A stretch of 64,000 nucleotides of DNA. It comes from Alphaproteobacteria bacterium (GTDB lineage: Bacteria > Pseudomonadota > Alphaproteobacteria > GCA-2731375). Below, piece after piece: positions 46,975 to 56,972 of this stretch. A program made the position numbers and the translations under genes. Position 1 is the first letter of the stretch, and each line of letters opens with the position of its first letter. The notes below the pieces were generated by a model. It was not told where the DNA came from. It ran no database searches and saw nothing but the letters and a program-made list of their open reading frames with translations. Location: the NCBI GenBank assembly GCA_016776605.1, contig JADHTB010000018.1:1-64000 (forward strand), given 5' to 3'.

Positions 46975-49900
46975 ATGAGGATTTTATTTTATAGAAATGA
47001 TTATCATTATAAAAATGATATGAAACTTGCGGGTTTGATGGGCGAGATTGAAGAAATGCACGCAGACAACGATAGTTCCGAAGAGGTAGACACCGCAAGT
47101 AGCGGCCAAACCGGATCCGCCGAGGGTCTGACCTTTGGACTAACACTGAATGAGCACCGCAGCCTCATGTCCGTTGGGCTAGGTGTACATTATGTCTGCG
47201 AGGCCCACGGCAATTTTGCCGCCCTGTTCATAGCGCCAAGCGTAACAGCACAATTCGGCTATGACCCGGAAGATTTTACCAGCAATCCCGAATTCTGGGC
47301 CAGTCATATTCATCCTGACGACAGGGCGCGGGTGTTTGGCGAACTGGAACGTCTCTTCGTGCAGGATATTCATCGCCACGAATACCGTTTCCTGCACAAA
47401 GACGGCGAATACCGTTGGGTCTTTGACGAATTAAAACTGCTCCGAAGCCCGACGGGCGAACCGTCGAAGATTGTTGGTCAATGGATTGATATCAGCGCGC
47501 AAAAACAAGAGCAGGCCGTAGCGGCAAAATCGACACGCCGTTTCCACGATTTGGCGGACAATGCGGTAGAAGGAATATTGGTCCATCGCGGCTTTAAGCC
47601 GTTGTTCGCCAATCAGGCATTGGCCCAAATTTTTGGTTACACGGTCGATGAAGTCATGGCGATGGACTCAATTCTGGAGCTCATCGCACCACATGACCGG
47701 AAGATGGCCGCCGGCTACGGCGAAGCACGCGAAAGAGGTGAAAATCCGCCTTCCGATTATGAACAACAAGGCGTGCGCAAGGACGGCACGATCATTTGGC
47801 TGCGAAATATGGCCCGGCAAATTGATTGGGATGATCAAAGCGCGGTTCAGTCCATCTTGGTTGATGTGACCAAACAGAAAATGGTTGAAACTGAACTGCG
47901 GGACAGTGAGGCACGTCGGCGCGAAAACGAGGCGCGTTTACGAACTATTCTCGACAATGCGCCGATTGCGATCTATCTGAAAGACACCGAGGGCCGCTTC
48001 GTCTTCAGCAACAGGCAGAATGCCGAATGGTACGGCGTCGATAGCGTGGAGGCAATTGGCCGCGCCACCGAGGACTACTTCCCGCCGGACTATGCGAAGA
48101 TCGCCGTGGCGCGGGACCAAAAAGTAATCGCGACCGGCGAGGCTCTCGCGCAGGAAACGGAAATTCCAACGCGCGATGGTCGACGGCAGCATTGTCTGAT
48201 CTACCGGGTGCCAACGATGGACGCGGAAGGCAACGTGCGCGGCGTCCTGGGAATGAACCTGGACATCACCGAACGTAATCAGGCCGAAATGGCATTGCGT
48301 GAAGCTGAGAACCGGGTCCGCGACTTTGCCGAATCCACTTCCGATTGGTTTTGGGAGACCGATACCGAGCATCGCATAACCCACCGTTCGAGCTCGGCAG
48401 GTGGTTGGCATGATACCACCTTCGGCAGCCGGATCGGAAATACACGGTTTGACTTCGAGGCCTTCGACGACGAGCCCCGGAAATGGCAGCTACATCGCAA
48501 TGACCTTGCCGCCCGGCGGCCTTTCCGCAACTTCCGCTACAAGCGTCCCGCGCCCGGCGGCGGCATTCTGCACTCCAGCGTCTCGGGCCGCCCGTTTTTT
48601 GACCATCATGGAGCGTTTCTTGGCTACCGGGGCACCGGCATGGATGTCACCGCCGCAGTAGAGGCCCGAAACCAGCTTGTTGATGCCATCGACAGCATGG
48701 CGGACGGTATCATTATTTTCGATGCCGAGGAGCGTCTGGTCGCACTAAATCGGCGCTATCGCGAGACCTATAGCAGCATTAACGATCTTTTGGAGCCGGG
48801 CGCCTTGTTCGAGGATCTGATCCGCGCGACAGCAGAAAAAGGCTTGATCGCCAATGTTGTCGGCCACGAGGCCGCATGGATCGCGCAGCGTCTCACCGTA
48901 TTCCGCCAGGGACAAAGTTCGATGGAACAACAAATGGCGGATGGCAGTTGGTTACACATCACCGAGCGCAAGACACCCAACGGCTACACCATCGGCATCC
49001 GCACCGACATATCCGAGTTAAAGAAACGCGAGGCGCAGCTCCGCCAGGCACAGAAAATGGAAGCGATTGGCCAATTGACCGGCGGCGTGGCGCATGATTT
49101 CAATAATATGTTGGCCGCCATTATCGGTAATCTGGAATTGATCCAGGATGGCGGCATGGCGGAAGAGACTGAAAAAGAAAGCATGGCCATCGCCCTCAAG
49201 GCGGCCTTCAGAGGCGCGGAATTGACCCAGCGCCTGCTGGCCTTTTCGCGGCAGCAGGAATTGGATGCCAAGGTGATCGATATCAACCAGCTCCTGCCGC
49301 AATTCAGCAAGCTGGCCCAGCGTACCATCGGCGCGGATATCGCCATCGAGATGAAGCTGGCGGCCAACCTGTGGCCAGCCATGGTCGATGCCGGACAACT
49401 GGAAAACGCCCTTCTGAACCTCGCCATCAATGCTCGCGACGCCATGCCCAGTGGCGGTCCAATGATCATTGAAACGGCCAACCAAATTCTGGAGGCAGAT
49501 GACGCCGCGGCCTCCGAGGATTTGCCGCCTGGTGACTATGTGATGATTGCCGTCAGTGATGGCGGCATCGGGATGCCGCCGGAGGTGCGGGAGCGGGTGT
49601 TCGAGCCTTTTTTCACGACCAAGGACGTCGGTCAGGGCACCGGCCTGGGCTTGAGCATGGTCTTCGGCTTCGCCAAGCAATCCGGGGGCCAGATCTCAAT
49701 TTACAGCGAGGTAGGGGAAGGTACGACGGTTCGGATTCATCTGCCCAGGGCGGAAAAGGCGGCAAACGCCGAAAGCGCCACCGCGCTAATCGAAAAGGGC
49801 AGACCGAAGGGTGACGAAAGAATCCTGGTGGTGGAGGACGACGAGTCTGTCCGGGATTATCTGGTGACCGTGCTGCGCCAGCTTGGCTATGGCGTTCAGG

Positions 49901-50184
49901 GGGCCGAGGACGGCCCGGCGGCATTGGCGGTCATGGCGGCATCGGGGCCGTTCGACCTATTGTTGACCGACGTAGTCCTGCCACGGGGGATGAGCGGGCG
50001 CGATGTCGCTATTGCCTTTAGCGAGCGCTATCCTGCGGCCGGCGTAATTTATTCGTCGGGTTACACCCGGGAAATCCTCAACCGCCGCGGCCAGCTTGAG
50101 GCAGGCGTGGTGCTGATGAACAAACCCTATCAGACCCCGGCCCTGGCCCAACGGGTGCGCGAAGTTCTCGATCGCGGCACGTAA
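46975..50184 (+). CDS. Hybrid histidine kinase, five PAS domains plus receiver
   Basis: The 1069-residue soluble protein has five PAS-type units (about 65-175, 185-305, 315-435, 445-560 and 565-685), then the phosphoacceptor His707 in GGVAHDFNNMLAAIIGN, an HATPase domain (ALLNLAINARDAM, VSDGGIGM, FFTTKDVGQGTGLGL) and a C-terminal receiver with Asp999 in DLLLTDVVLPRGMSG and the Lys in MNKPYQTPAL. The core from residue ~695 onward is nearly identical to the next gene, while the PAS part is not. The first ~15 codons are AT-rich and contain a Fur-box-like palindrome, so translation may really start at ATG 47020, 47038 or 47056. Confidence 0.88.
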   Translation: MRILFYRNDYHYKNDMKLAGLMGEIEEMHADNDSSEEVDTASSGQTGSAEGLTFGLTLNEHRSLMSVGLGVHYVCEAHGNFAALFIAPSVTAQFGYDPEDFTSNPEFWASHIHPDDRARVFGELERLFVQDIHRHEYRFLHKDGEYRWVFDELKLLRSPTGEPSKIVGQWIDISAQKQEQAVAAKSTRRFHDLADNAVEGILVHRGFKPLFANQALAQIFGYTVDEVMAMDSILELIAPHDRKMAAGYGEARERGENPPSDYEQQGVRKDGTIIWLRNMARQIDWDDQSAVQSILVDVTKQKMVETELRDSEARRRENEARLRTILDNAPIAIYLKDTEGRFVFSNRQNAEWYGVDSVEAIGRATEDYFPPDYAKIAVARDQKVIATGEALAQETEIPTRDGRRQHCLIYRVPTMDAEGNVRGVLGMNLDITERNQAEMALREAENRVRDFAESTSDWFWETDTEHRITHRSSSAGGWHDTTFGSRIGNTRFDFEAFDDEPRKWQLHRNDLAARRPFRNFRYKRPAPGGGILHSSVSGRPFFDHHGAFLGYRGTGMDVTAAVEARNQLVDAIDSMADGIIIFDAEERLVALNRRYRETYSSINDLLEPGALFEDLIRATAEKGLIANVVGHEAAWIAQRLTVFRQGQSSMEQQMADGSWLHITERKTPNGYTIGIRTDISELKKREAQLRQAQKMEAIGQLTGGVAHDFNNMLAAIIGNLELIQDGGMAEETEKESMAIALKAAFRGAELTQRLLAFSRQQELDAKVIDINQLLPQFSKLAQRTIGADIAIEMKLAANLWPAMVDAGQLENALLNLAINARDAMPSGGPMIIETANQILEADDAAASEDLPPGDYVMIAVSDGGIGMPPEVRERVFEPFFTTKDVGQGTGLGLSMVFGFAKQSGGQISIYSEVGEGTTVRIHLPRAEKAANAESATALIEKGRPKGDERILVVEDDESVRDYLVTVLRQLGYGVQGAEDGPAALAVMAASGPFDLLLTDVVLPRGMSGRDVAIAFSERYPAAGVIYSSGYTREILNRRGQLEAGVVLMNKPYQTPALAQRVREVLDRGT
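46996..47008. promoter_or_regulatory. Fur-box-like palindrome at hybrid kinase 5' end
   Basis: AATGAT-T-ATCATT is a perfect 13-bp palindrome matching the core of the classical Fur operator (AATGATAATCATT except for the centre). It lies in an AT-rich patch with TATAGA and TATAAA nearby. It would be regulatory only if the kinase starts downstream of the ATG at 46975. Confidence 0.35.
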
Positions 50185-50341
50185 TGTCTATGCAAATTTA
50201 CCATCATACGGCCATCCTTGGGGGGATCCTTCTATTCTTCGATCTCTCGGTGCCCCTTATAATGCGCCTCATTCCACGCAGCCAATCATTCGCCATGGCA
50301 ATGGACGCCACATGGTTGCAGATGACACTCGGAAAGTCGCA

Positions 50342-52702
50342 ATGACGGAACATGATCCACAATCATTTGACGGTCACGACGACATCATCCGTGCCGATAA
50401 CCACGAGCGCTTGTTTGAACTTTCGGCAATCGGAATTTTTCGATCAACACCAGCTGGCCGATACATCATGGCAAACCCAGCCGGCGTCCGGATGCACGGA
50501 TACAGCAGCGAGGCTGAGCTTTTGCGGGCGGTTCGGAATGTCGGCGATGAAGTTTATGTCGACCCCGGCAATCGCCAAACCATCCGCCAATTGCTCGAAG
50601 AACATGGCTCCGTTGAAGGATATGAGTGCCAGATATACCGGCACAAAACCAAGGAGCCTATCTGGGTGCGGCAAAATATCTATCTGGCCACGGATGCAGA
50701 AGGTCGGCCATGGTATCTGGATGGATTTGTCGAGGACATCACCGAAAGCAAGCGGGTCGAAGAGGCACTGCGTAGGGCCCGCGACCAGCTTGCGAGGGGG
50801 ATACAGGAAAGAACCGCCGCGCTGCAGGATAGTGAAGAGAAATACCGCAGTCTAGTCGACGGCTCGGTTCAGGGTGTTATCGTCCATCAAAATAATAGGA
50901 TCGCATATGCCAACGCGGCGGCCGCCGCAATTCATGGCTATGATCTGGACGAGATGATTGGGCTTCCAGTACAACGACTGTTCCCGGCTCACGAACAAAG
51001 CCGCATTGCGGCGTACCGCGAAAGCCGGGCCGAGGACCATGTCGAATTTCAGGCGCTTCGGTCCAACGGTGAACTCGTTTGGGTCGAAGGCTATGCACAA
51101 AATATTCAATGGGATGGCGCAGCAGCCCGGCAGGACACATTTATCAATATTGAAGCACGAAAAACAGCGCAAGATGCCTTAGCTGCAAGCCAGCAGCGTT
51201 TCCGTACGATCATTGATCACGCGCCAGCATCGATCATCCTCAAGGATAACAAAGGGCGCATTGAGCTTGTCAATCGAACCTATGAAATTTTCTTCAATAC
51301 TTCGGCGGAAAGCGTCCTGGGCAAGACCTCGGCGGATCTTTATGCGCCGGAAGCCGCGGAGAGGCTTGACGCAAGTGAGCGGAAAGTTATCAAAACCGGA
51401 AAAGTCCTGATCGAAGACTTTAAAGTAACGCAGCCCGAGGTGCCCGTCGAATTCCTGCGTATCACGAAATTTCCGGTCTTCGACCAGTCTGGCAATGTCT
51501 CGGGCGTCGGTACTTTTGCCGCGGATATTTCCGCCGAGAAGGCAGCGGAAGCACGCCTGGTACAAAGTCAAAAAATGGAAGCGATCGGCCAGCTGACCGG
51601 CGGCGTGGCGCATGACTTCAATAATATGTTGGCCGCCATCATCGGTAATCTGGAATTGATCCAGTATGGCGGCATGGAGGCAACGTTTAACGAGGAAGGC
51701 ATCAACATCGCCCTCCAGGCGGCGCATAGGGGCGCGGAGCTGACCCGTCGCCTGCTGGCCTTCTCGCGGCAGCAGGAATTGGAAGCCAAGGTGATCGATA
51801 TCAACCAGATGCTGCCCCAGTTTGGCCAACTGGCCCAGCGTACCATCGGCGAGGACGTCGCCGTCGAGATGAAGCTGGCCGCCAACTTGTGGCCGACCAT
51901 GGTCGATGCCGGACAACTGGAAAACGCCCTTCTGAACCTCGCCATCAATGCCCGCGACGCCATGCCCAACGGCGGCCCATTGATCATTGAAACGGCCAAC
52001 CAGGTTTTCGAGGAAGATGACACAGTGGCCTCCGAGGATCTGGCGCCCGGCGATTATGTGATGATTGCCGTCAGTGATAGCGGGACCGGGATGCCGCCGG
52101 AGGTGCGGGACCGGGTGTTCGAGCCTTTTTTCACGACCAAGGACGTTGGCGAAGGCACTGGCCTGGGCTTGAGCATGGTCTTCGGCTTCGCCAAGCAATC
52201 CGGGGGCCACGTCTCAATTTACAGCGAGCTAGGGGAAGGCACGACGGTCAGGATATACCTGCCCAGGGCGGAAGAGACGGCAAACGCCGAAAGCGCCACC
52301 GCGCTAATCGAAAAGGGCAGACCGAAGGGTGACGAAAGAATCTTGGTGGTGGAGGACGACGAGGCCGTCCGGGATTATCTGGTAATCGCGCTGCGCCAAC
52401 TTGGCTACAGCGTCGAGGAGGCGGAGGACGGCCCGGCCGCGTTGGCGGTCATGGCGGCTTCGGGGCCGTTCGACCTGCTGTTGACCGACGTGATCCTGCC
52501 ACGGGGCATGAGCGGACGCGATGTCGCCATCGCCTTTGGCGAGCGCTATCCTACGGCCGGCGTGATTTATTCGTCGGGCTACACCCGGGAAATCCTCAAC
52601 CGCCGCGGCCAGCTTGCGGCAGGCGTGATGCTGATGAATAAACCCTATCAGACCCCGGCCCTGGCCGTACGGGTGCGCGAAGTTCTCGATCGCCGAACCT
52701 GA
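50342..52702 (+). CDS. Hybrid histidine kinase, three PAS domains plus receiver
   Basis: A 786-residue soluble kinase. Three PAS/PAC units (about 20-145, 165-285 and 290-410; marks GFVEDITESK, SVQGVIVHQNN, IDHAPASIILKD) precede the phosphoacceptor His424 in GGVAHDFNNMLAAIIGN, an HATPase domain (ALLNLAINARDAM, VSDSGTGM) and a receiver with Asp716 in DLLLTDVILPRGMSG. ATG 50342 has ggaaag upstream; ATG 50312 is the alternative. From ~51.56 kb to the end it matches the preceding gene almost base for base, a tandem duplicate core with a different sensor part. No output regulator is adjacent. Confidence 0.9.
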   Translation: MTEHDPQSFDGHDDIIRADNHERLFELSAIGIFRSTPAGRYIMANPAGVRMHGYSSEAELLRAVRNVGDEVYVDPGNRQTIRQLLEEHGSVEGYECQIYRHKTKEPIWVRQNIYLATDAEGRPWYLDGFVEDITESKRVEEALRRARDQLARGIQERTAALQDSEEKYRSLVDGSVQGVIVHQNNRIAYANAAAAAIHGYDLDEMIGLPVQRLFPAHEQSRIAAYRESRAEDHVEFQALRSNGELVWVEGYAQNIQWDGAAARQDTFINIEARKTAQDALAASQQRFRTIIDHAPASIILKDNKGRIELVNRTYEIFFNTSAESVLGKTSADLYAPEAAERLDASERKVIKTGKVLIEDFKVTQPEVPVEFLRITKFPVFDQSGNVSGVGTFAADISAEKAAEARLVQSQKMEAIGQLTGGVAHDFNNMLAAIIGNLELIQYGGMEATFNEEGINIALQAAHRGAELTRRLLAFSRQQELEAKVIDINQMLPQFGQLAQRTIGEDVAVEMKLAANLWPTMVDAGQLENALLNLAINARDAMPNGGPLIIETANQVFEEDDTVASEDLAPGDYVMIAVSDSGTGMPPEVRDRVFEPFFTTKDVGEGTGLGLSMVFGFAKQSGGHVSIYSELGEGTTVRIYLPRAEETANAESATALIEKGRPKGDERILVVEDDEAVRDYLVIALRQLGYSVEEAEDGPAALAVMAASGPFDLLLTDVILPRGMSGRDVAIAFGERYPTAGVIYSSGYTREILNRRGQLAAGVMLMNKPYQTPALAVRVREVLDRRT

Positions 52703-52724
52703 CCCACATATAATTTTTTGACGT

Positions 52725-53210
52725 TCATCTAAGCGCCGCACCATCCGCGCGTCCGGCAGGCGGGGACTGGCCATAGATGACGCCGGCGCGGGTCTCAAAT
52801 GCGCCGACCATGCGGCGCACCGCCTCGTTGAACACTGTGGTCGCCACCGCCTGCAACATGCGTGAGCGGAATTCAAAATCGATGAAAAATTCAATCTCCG
52901 TGCTCTGTCGGCCCAAGGCATCGGTGGCGGGGATGAATTGCCAGTGGTTGTTCAGATAGCGGAACGGACCATTGATATATTCCACATCAATGCTGTCGGG
53001 CGCGCGCAAGGTAACTTTCGAGGTAAAAGTCTCGCGAAATACCTTGAAGCCAACCATCAATTCGCCCCAGATCACCGGCCCATCGCGCCGGGTGACGCGG
53101 CAGGCTACGCACCAAGGCAGGAACTCCGGATAACGCTCTATATCCGCGACCAAATCGAACATCTGCGCGGGTGTGTAGGGCAGAATTTTACGCTCCGCAT
53201 GGGTCGGCAT
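52725..53210 (-). CDS. RatA/Coq10-family START-like protein
   Basis: The 161-residue START/SRPBCC-fold protein matches the Coq10/RatA family: ILPYTPAQMFDLVADIERYPEFLPWC, split by family-conserved MVGFKVFRETFTSKV, NGPFRYLNNHWQF and FEFRSRMLQAV. Coq10 proteins bind ubiquinone; E. coli RatA was described as a ribosome-association toxin, but in alphaproteobacteria the gene normally follows lipA, as here (four bases), and the ubiquinone-related role is more likely. Confidence 0.88.
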   Translation of the reverse strand: MPTHAERKILPYTPAQMFDLVADIERYPEFLPWCVACRVTRRDGPVIWGELMVGFKVFRETFTSKVTLRAPDSIDVEYINGPFRYLNNHWQFIPATDALGRQSTEIEFFIDFEFRSRMLQAVATTVFNEAVRRMVGAFETRAGVIYGQSPPAGRADGAALR

Positions 53211-53214
53211 GACT

Positions 53215-54159
53215 TCAGCCCATGGCCTGCCGGCGGCGGCGCAACTCTACGAAATCGCTATCCGCATGATAGGAAGACCGCGTCAGGGGCGTTGCCGCCA
53301 CCATTAGAAAGCCCTTGCCTCGGGCGGCCTGCTCATAGGCGGCGAATTGCTCCGGCGTGACAAAGTCGACCACCGGATGATGCTTCGGCGTGGGTTGTAA
53401 ATATTGCCCAATGGTTAGAAAATCCACGTCCGCCGCACGCAGATCGTCCATCACCTGATGCACCGCCTGGCGTTCTTCTCCCAGGCCGACCATGATGCCC
53501 GATTTGGTGAACAAGCCCCCGTCCAACTCCTTGGCTTTGGCCAATAATTGCAGGGAACTGAAATAACGGGCGCCGGGGCGAACCTGTGGATACAGGCCCG
53601 GCACCGTCTCCAGATTATGATTGAAGACGTCCGGGCGGGCTGCGACCACAATCTCCAATGCACCATCCTTGCCCAGAAAATCCGGCGTCAGCACTTCGAT
53701 CGTGGTCTCGGGCGCCAGGGCGCGTATGCGGCCGATAACCTGGGCGAAATGCGCCGCACCGCCATCGGGTAGATCATCCCGGTCGACCGAGGTAATGACC
53801 ACATGCCGCAGGCCCAGGGTCTGCACCGCCTGAGCCACGTTTTCGGGCTCCGATGCGTCCAATGGGCTGGGCCGGCCGGTCTTTACATTGCAAAACGCAC
53901 AGGCCCGGGTACAGGTGTCCCCCATGATCATCATGGTGGCGTGCCGTTTGCTCCAACATTCGCCGATATTGGGACAGGCGGCTTCCTCGCATACGGTGTG
54001 CAGGTTATGGCTGCGCATCAGGTTGCGGGTTTCGAAGTAAATGGGAGAATTCGGCGCCTTAACACGGATCCACGGCGGTTTGCGGCGCGGTGCATTGTCC
54101 GGACGGTTGCGTTTTTCCGGATGACGCAACGCGGGTGCTGAAAGATCGCTGTCGACCAT
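53215..54159 (-). CDS. lipA: Lipoyl synthase
   Basis: LipA is a radical-SAM enzyme that inserts two sulfurs into octanoyl-E2 to make lipoate, needed by the pyruvate dehydrogenase encoded upstream. The 314 residues show the auxiliary cluster [13 protein letters not shown], the radical-[16 protein letters not shown] (CxxxCxxC), and [15 protein letters not shown]; the C-terminal SSYHADSDF supplies the Ser ligand. It lies between lpdA and the ratA-like gene. Confidence 0.97.
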   Translation of the reverse strand: MVDSDLSAPALRHPEKRNRPDNAPRRKPPWIRVKAPNSPIYFETRNLMRSHNLHTVCEEAACPNIGECWSKRHATMMIMGDTCTRACAFCNVKTGRPSPLDASEPENVAQAVQTLGLRHVVITSVDRDDLPDGGAAHFAQVIGRIRALAPETTIEVLTPDFLGKDGALEIVVAARPDVFNHNLETVPGLYPQVRPGARYFSSLQLLAKAKELDGGLFTKSGIMVGLGEERQAVHQVMDDLRAADVDFLTIGQYLQPTPKHHPVVDFVTPEQFAAYEQAARGKGFLMVAATPLTRSSYHADSDFVELRRRRQAMG

Positions 54160-54191
54160 GACCTCTGAATTTCCCCTAACTACCCCAGGCC

Positions 54192-55595
54192 CTAGAAATG
54201 GATGGCCCGGCCCATGGCGTCAAGTACGGATTCGTGCATGGCCTCGGATAAGGTGGGATGGGGAAAGACCGTGTGCAGCAATTCGGCCTCGGTACTTTCC
54301 GTGCTGCGGGCCACCGCATAACCCTGGATTAGCTCCGTCACTTCCGGGCCGATCATGTGCGCGCCCAGTAATTCGCCACTGGTTTCATCAAAAATGGTCT
54401 TGATCATGCCTTCGGGATCGCCCAGCGCGATGGCTTTGCCGTTGCCGATGAAGGGGAAACGGCCGACCCGTACCTTGTGCCCCTTGGCCTTGGCCGCCGC
54501 TTCCGTCAGGCCGATCGAGGCGACCTGCGGCTGGCAATAGGTACAACCCGGAATGTTCAATGGGTTGAGCGGGTGGACATCGGCCACGCCGGCTATTTTT
54601 TCGACACAGATTACCCCTTCGTGCGATGCCTTGTGGGCCAACCAGGGTGGCCCGGCCAAATCGCCGATAGCGTATAGCCCCGGCTCTCCGGTCCCCAGCC
54701 ATGCATCCACCACGATATGGCTCCGGTCCACGGTGGCCTTGGTGTTTTCCAGACCCAGGTCTTCAACATTGCCGACGATACCGACCGCCATGATGACCCG
54801 ATCAGCGGTGATCGCCTCGGTCTTGCCATCGGGCATTTCAATGCTAGCTGTAACGCCGCCAGCGGCTTTTTTCAGGCCCTTGACCTGAACCCCGGTCAGT
54901 AGGCGCATGCCCTGTTTTTCAAAGGCTTTATGGGCCATGACGGAGATTTCCTCGTCCTCCACCGGCAGCACCCGGTCCAGCACTTCAACAACCGTGACGT
55001 CCGAGCCCAGGGTATTGAAAAAGCTGGCGAATTCGATCCCGATGGCGCCGGAGCCCACGACCAGAAGCTTTTCCGGCACCGCATCGGCCACCAGGGCGTG
55101 ACGATAGCTCCAAATCTGTTTGCCGTCAGCCTCCATGCCGGGCAGATCGCGGGCCCGGGCGCCGGTGGCCAGAATGATGTGTTTGGCGCTGACCTCCATA
55201 ACCGCCACGCCGTCCACTTCCACCGCCAGGCGTCCCTGGCCCAGCAGACGGCCATGGCCGGTCAAAACCTCCACCTTGTTTTTCTTTAACAGGTGCCCGA
55301 CACCGCCATTCAGCTGCTTGGCAATCTTTCGGCTACGTTGAACTATTGCATTAATATCAACTTCTATATCATTGATTTTAAGGCCATATTGGCTTGCCGT
55401 CTTAGCTAAATGATAGACCTCGGCCGAGCGCAACAATGCCTTGGTCGGAATGCAGCCCCAGTTCAGGCAGATGCCGCCCAGATGCTCCCGCTCCACCAAC
55501 GCCACGGCCATTCCCAACTGCGCCGCCCGGATCGCCGCCACATAGCCGCCCGGCCCACCGCCGACGACGACTAGATCAAATTCCTGCGCAGCCAT
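54192..55595 (-). CDS. lpdA: Dihydrolipoyl dehydrogenase (E3)
   Basis: E3 reoxidises dihydrolipoyl groups with NAD+. The 467 residues have the FAD motif [18 protein letters not shown], the redox disulfide [16 protein letters not shown], the NAD motif [14 protein letters not shown], the second FAD motif [16 protein letters not shown] and the C-terminal catalytic [13 protein letters not shown]. It lies 12 bases after pdhC, so it is dedicated to the pyruvate dehydrogenase complex. Confidence 0.97.
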   Translation of the reverse strand: MAAQEFDLVVVGGGPGGYVAAIRAAQLGMAVALVEREHLGGICLNWGCIPTKALLRSAEVYHLAKTASQYGLKINDIEVDINAIVQRSRKIAKQLNGGVGHLLKKNKVEVLTGHGRLLGQGRLAVEVDGVAVMEVSAKHIILATGARARDLPGMEADGKQIWSYRHALVADAVPEKLLVVGSGAIGIEFASFFNTLGSDVTVVEVLDRVLPVEDEEISVMAHKAFEKQGMRLLTGVQVKGLKKAAGGVTASIEMPDGKTEAITADRVIMAVGIVGNVEDLGLENTKATVDRSHIVVDAWLGTGEPGLYAIGDLAGPPWLAHKASHEGVICVEKIAGVADVHPLNPLNIPGCTYCQPQVASIGLTEAAAKAKGHKVRVGRFPFIGNGKAIALGDPEGMIKTIFDETSGELLGAHMIGPEVTELIQGYAVARSTESTEAELLHTVFPHPTLSEAMHESVLDAMGRAIHF

Positions 55596-55607
55596 CCGTC
55601 TTGCCTC

Positions 55608-56927
55608 CTACAGCAACATGGTCATGGGGTCTTCGATCAAGCCCCTGAAAGCCGCCAGGAACCGTGCCCCGATGGCGCCATCCACGGCGCGGTGATCGAC
55701 GGACAGGGTGACGGACATGACGAAGGCGATGGCCAGGGCGCCATCTTTGACGACGGGCCTCTGCTCGCCCGCGCCAACGGCCAGAATGCAGGCTTGCGGT
55801 ATGTTGATGACCGCGTCGAATTGCTTGACCCCGTACATGCCCAGATTAGAGATGGAGAAGCTGCCGCCCTGATATTCTTCGGGCATCAGCTTGCCGGCAT
55901 TGGCTTTTTCCGCCAATTCGCGCATCTCCCTGGAGATGGCTTCCAGGCCCTTGCCGTTAGCGTTGCGGATGACAGGCGTGATCAAGCCCCGTTCGGAAGC
56001 CACGGCGACGGAAATATCGGCCGATTTAAAGCGCCTGACGCCCTCAACGCCATAGCAGACGTTGGCATCCGGCACCTTCATCAAGGCCACGGCAGCGGCC
56101 TTGATGACCAGATCGTTGACAGATAATTTAAAAGCGCCGTCCGCCCGCGCGTTCAGGTCCTTGCGCAGGGCCAACAGCGCATCCAGCTCGCAATCCATGG
56201 TCAGATAGAAATGCGGTGCCTCGCGTTTGGCCTCGCTCATACGCCTCGCGATGGTCTTGCGCATTGTGCTCAACGGCTGCAATTCGAATTCACCTTCGAA
56301 AGGCGAGGCTCCAACCATCGCTGCCGTGGGCGCGGCTGCGGCGGCTGCCGTGGGTGCGGCCGTGGCAATTGCAGCGGCAGGTACCGGCGCAGCCGCACCG
56401 CCGGCAACAGCCGCTTCAACATCCGCCTTGACGATCCGTCCCCGCGGCCCGCTGCCATTGATCGCGGCCAGGTCCAGACCGGCCTGGGCCGCCATGCGCC
56501 GGGCCAGTGGCGACGCCAGAATGCGTCCGTCACTTGCCGGGGAGGCCGGGGCTGGCGGGGCAGCCGGAATTAAAGCTGGGGCCGGCGCAACAGGCGCCTC
56601 CGGGGCGGCGGCGGCGGTTGCAGGCGCGGCGGGCGCGGCGGGCGCTGGGGCCGGCACCGCATTATCCAGGGCAGACGCGTCCTCGCCCGCCTCCAGCAAA
56701 ATCGCGATGGGGGCGTTTACCGCCACCCCCTCGGTCCCTTCGGCCACCAGGATGCGGGCCAGGACGCCCTCGTCAATGGACTCGACCTCCATGGTTGCCT
56801 TGTCGGTCTCGATCTCCGCCAGCATATCGCCGGAATTCACCGCATCGCCCTCTTTCATGAGCCATTTGGCTAGGGTTCCCTCGGTCATGGTCGGGGATAG
56901 GGCGGGCATGGTGATAATAATGGGCAT
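55608..56927 (-). CDS. pdhC: Dihydrolipoamide acetyltransferase (PDH E2)
   Basis: E2 transfers acetyl groups to CoA. The 439 residues comprise an N-terminal lipoyl domain (lipoyl-Lys in [10 protein letters not shown]), a long Ala/Pro linker, a peripheral-subunit-binding domain ([18 protein letters not shown]) and the catalytic CAT domain ending in [18 protein letters not shown] (HxxxDG active site). It is part of pdhABC-lpdA. Confidence 0.97.
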   Translation of the reverse strand: MPIIITMPALSPTMTEGTLAKWLMKEGDAVNSGDMLAEIETDKATMEVESIDEGVLARILVAEGTEGVAVNAPIAILLEAGEDASALDNAVPAPAPAAPAAPATAAAAPEAPVAPAPALIPAAPPAPASPASDGRILASPLARRMAAQAGLDLAAINGSGPRGRIVKADVEAAVAGGAAAPVPAAAIATAAPTAAAAAAPTAAMVGASPFEGEFELQPLSTMRKTIARRMSEAKREAPHFYLTMDCELDALLALRKDLNARADGAFKLSVNDLVIKAAAVALMKVPDANVCYGVEGVRRFKSADISVAVASERGLITPVIRNANGKGLEAISREMRELAEKANAGKLMPEEYQGGSFSISNLGMYGVKQFDAVINIPQACILAVGAGEQRPVVKDGALAIAFVMSVTLSVDHRAVDGAIGARFLAAFRGLIEDPMTMLL

Positions 56928-56972
56928 GGCTCGATTTCCCGTGGTTTGGTAATGTCTTAAAATCTCATCTCG

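Noticed and set aside
52725..53210. RatA as a toxin of a toxin-antitoxin pair
   Set aside because: No partner antitoxin gene; its position after lipA fits the Coq10-type housekeeping role.
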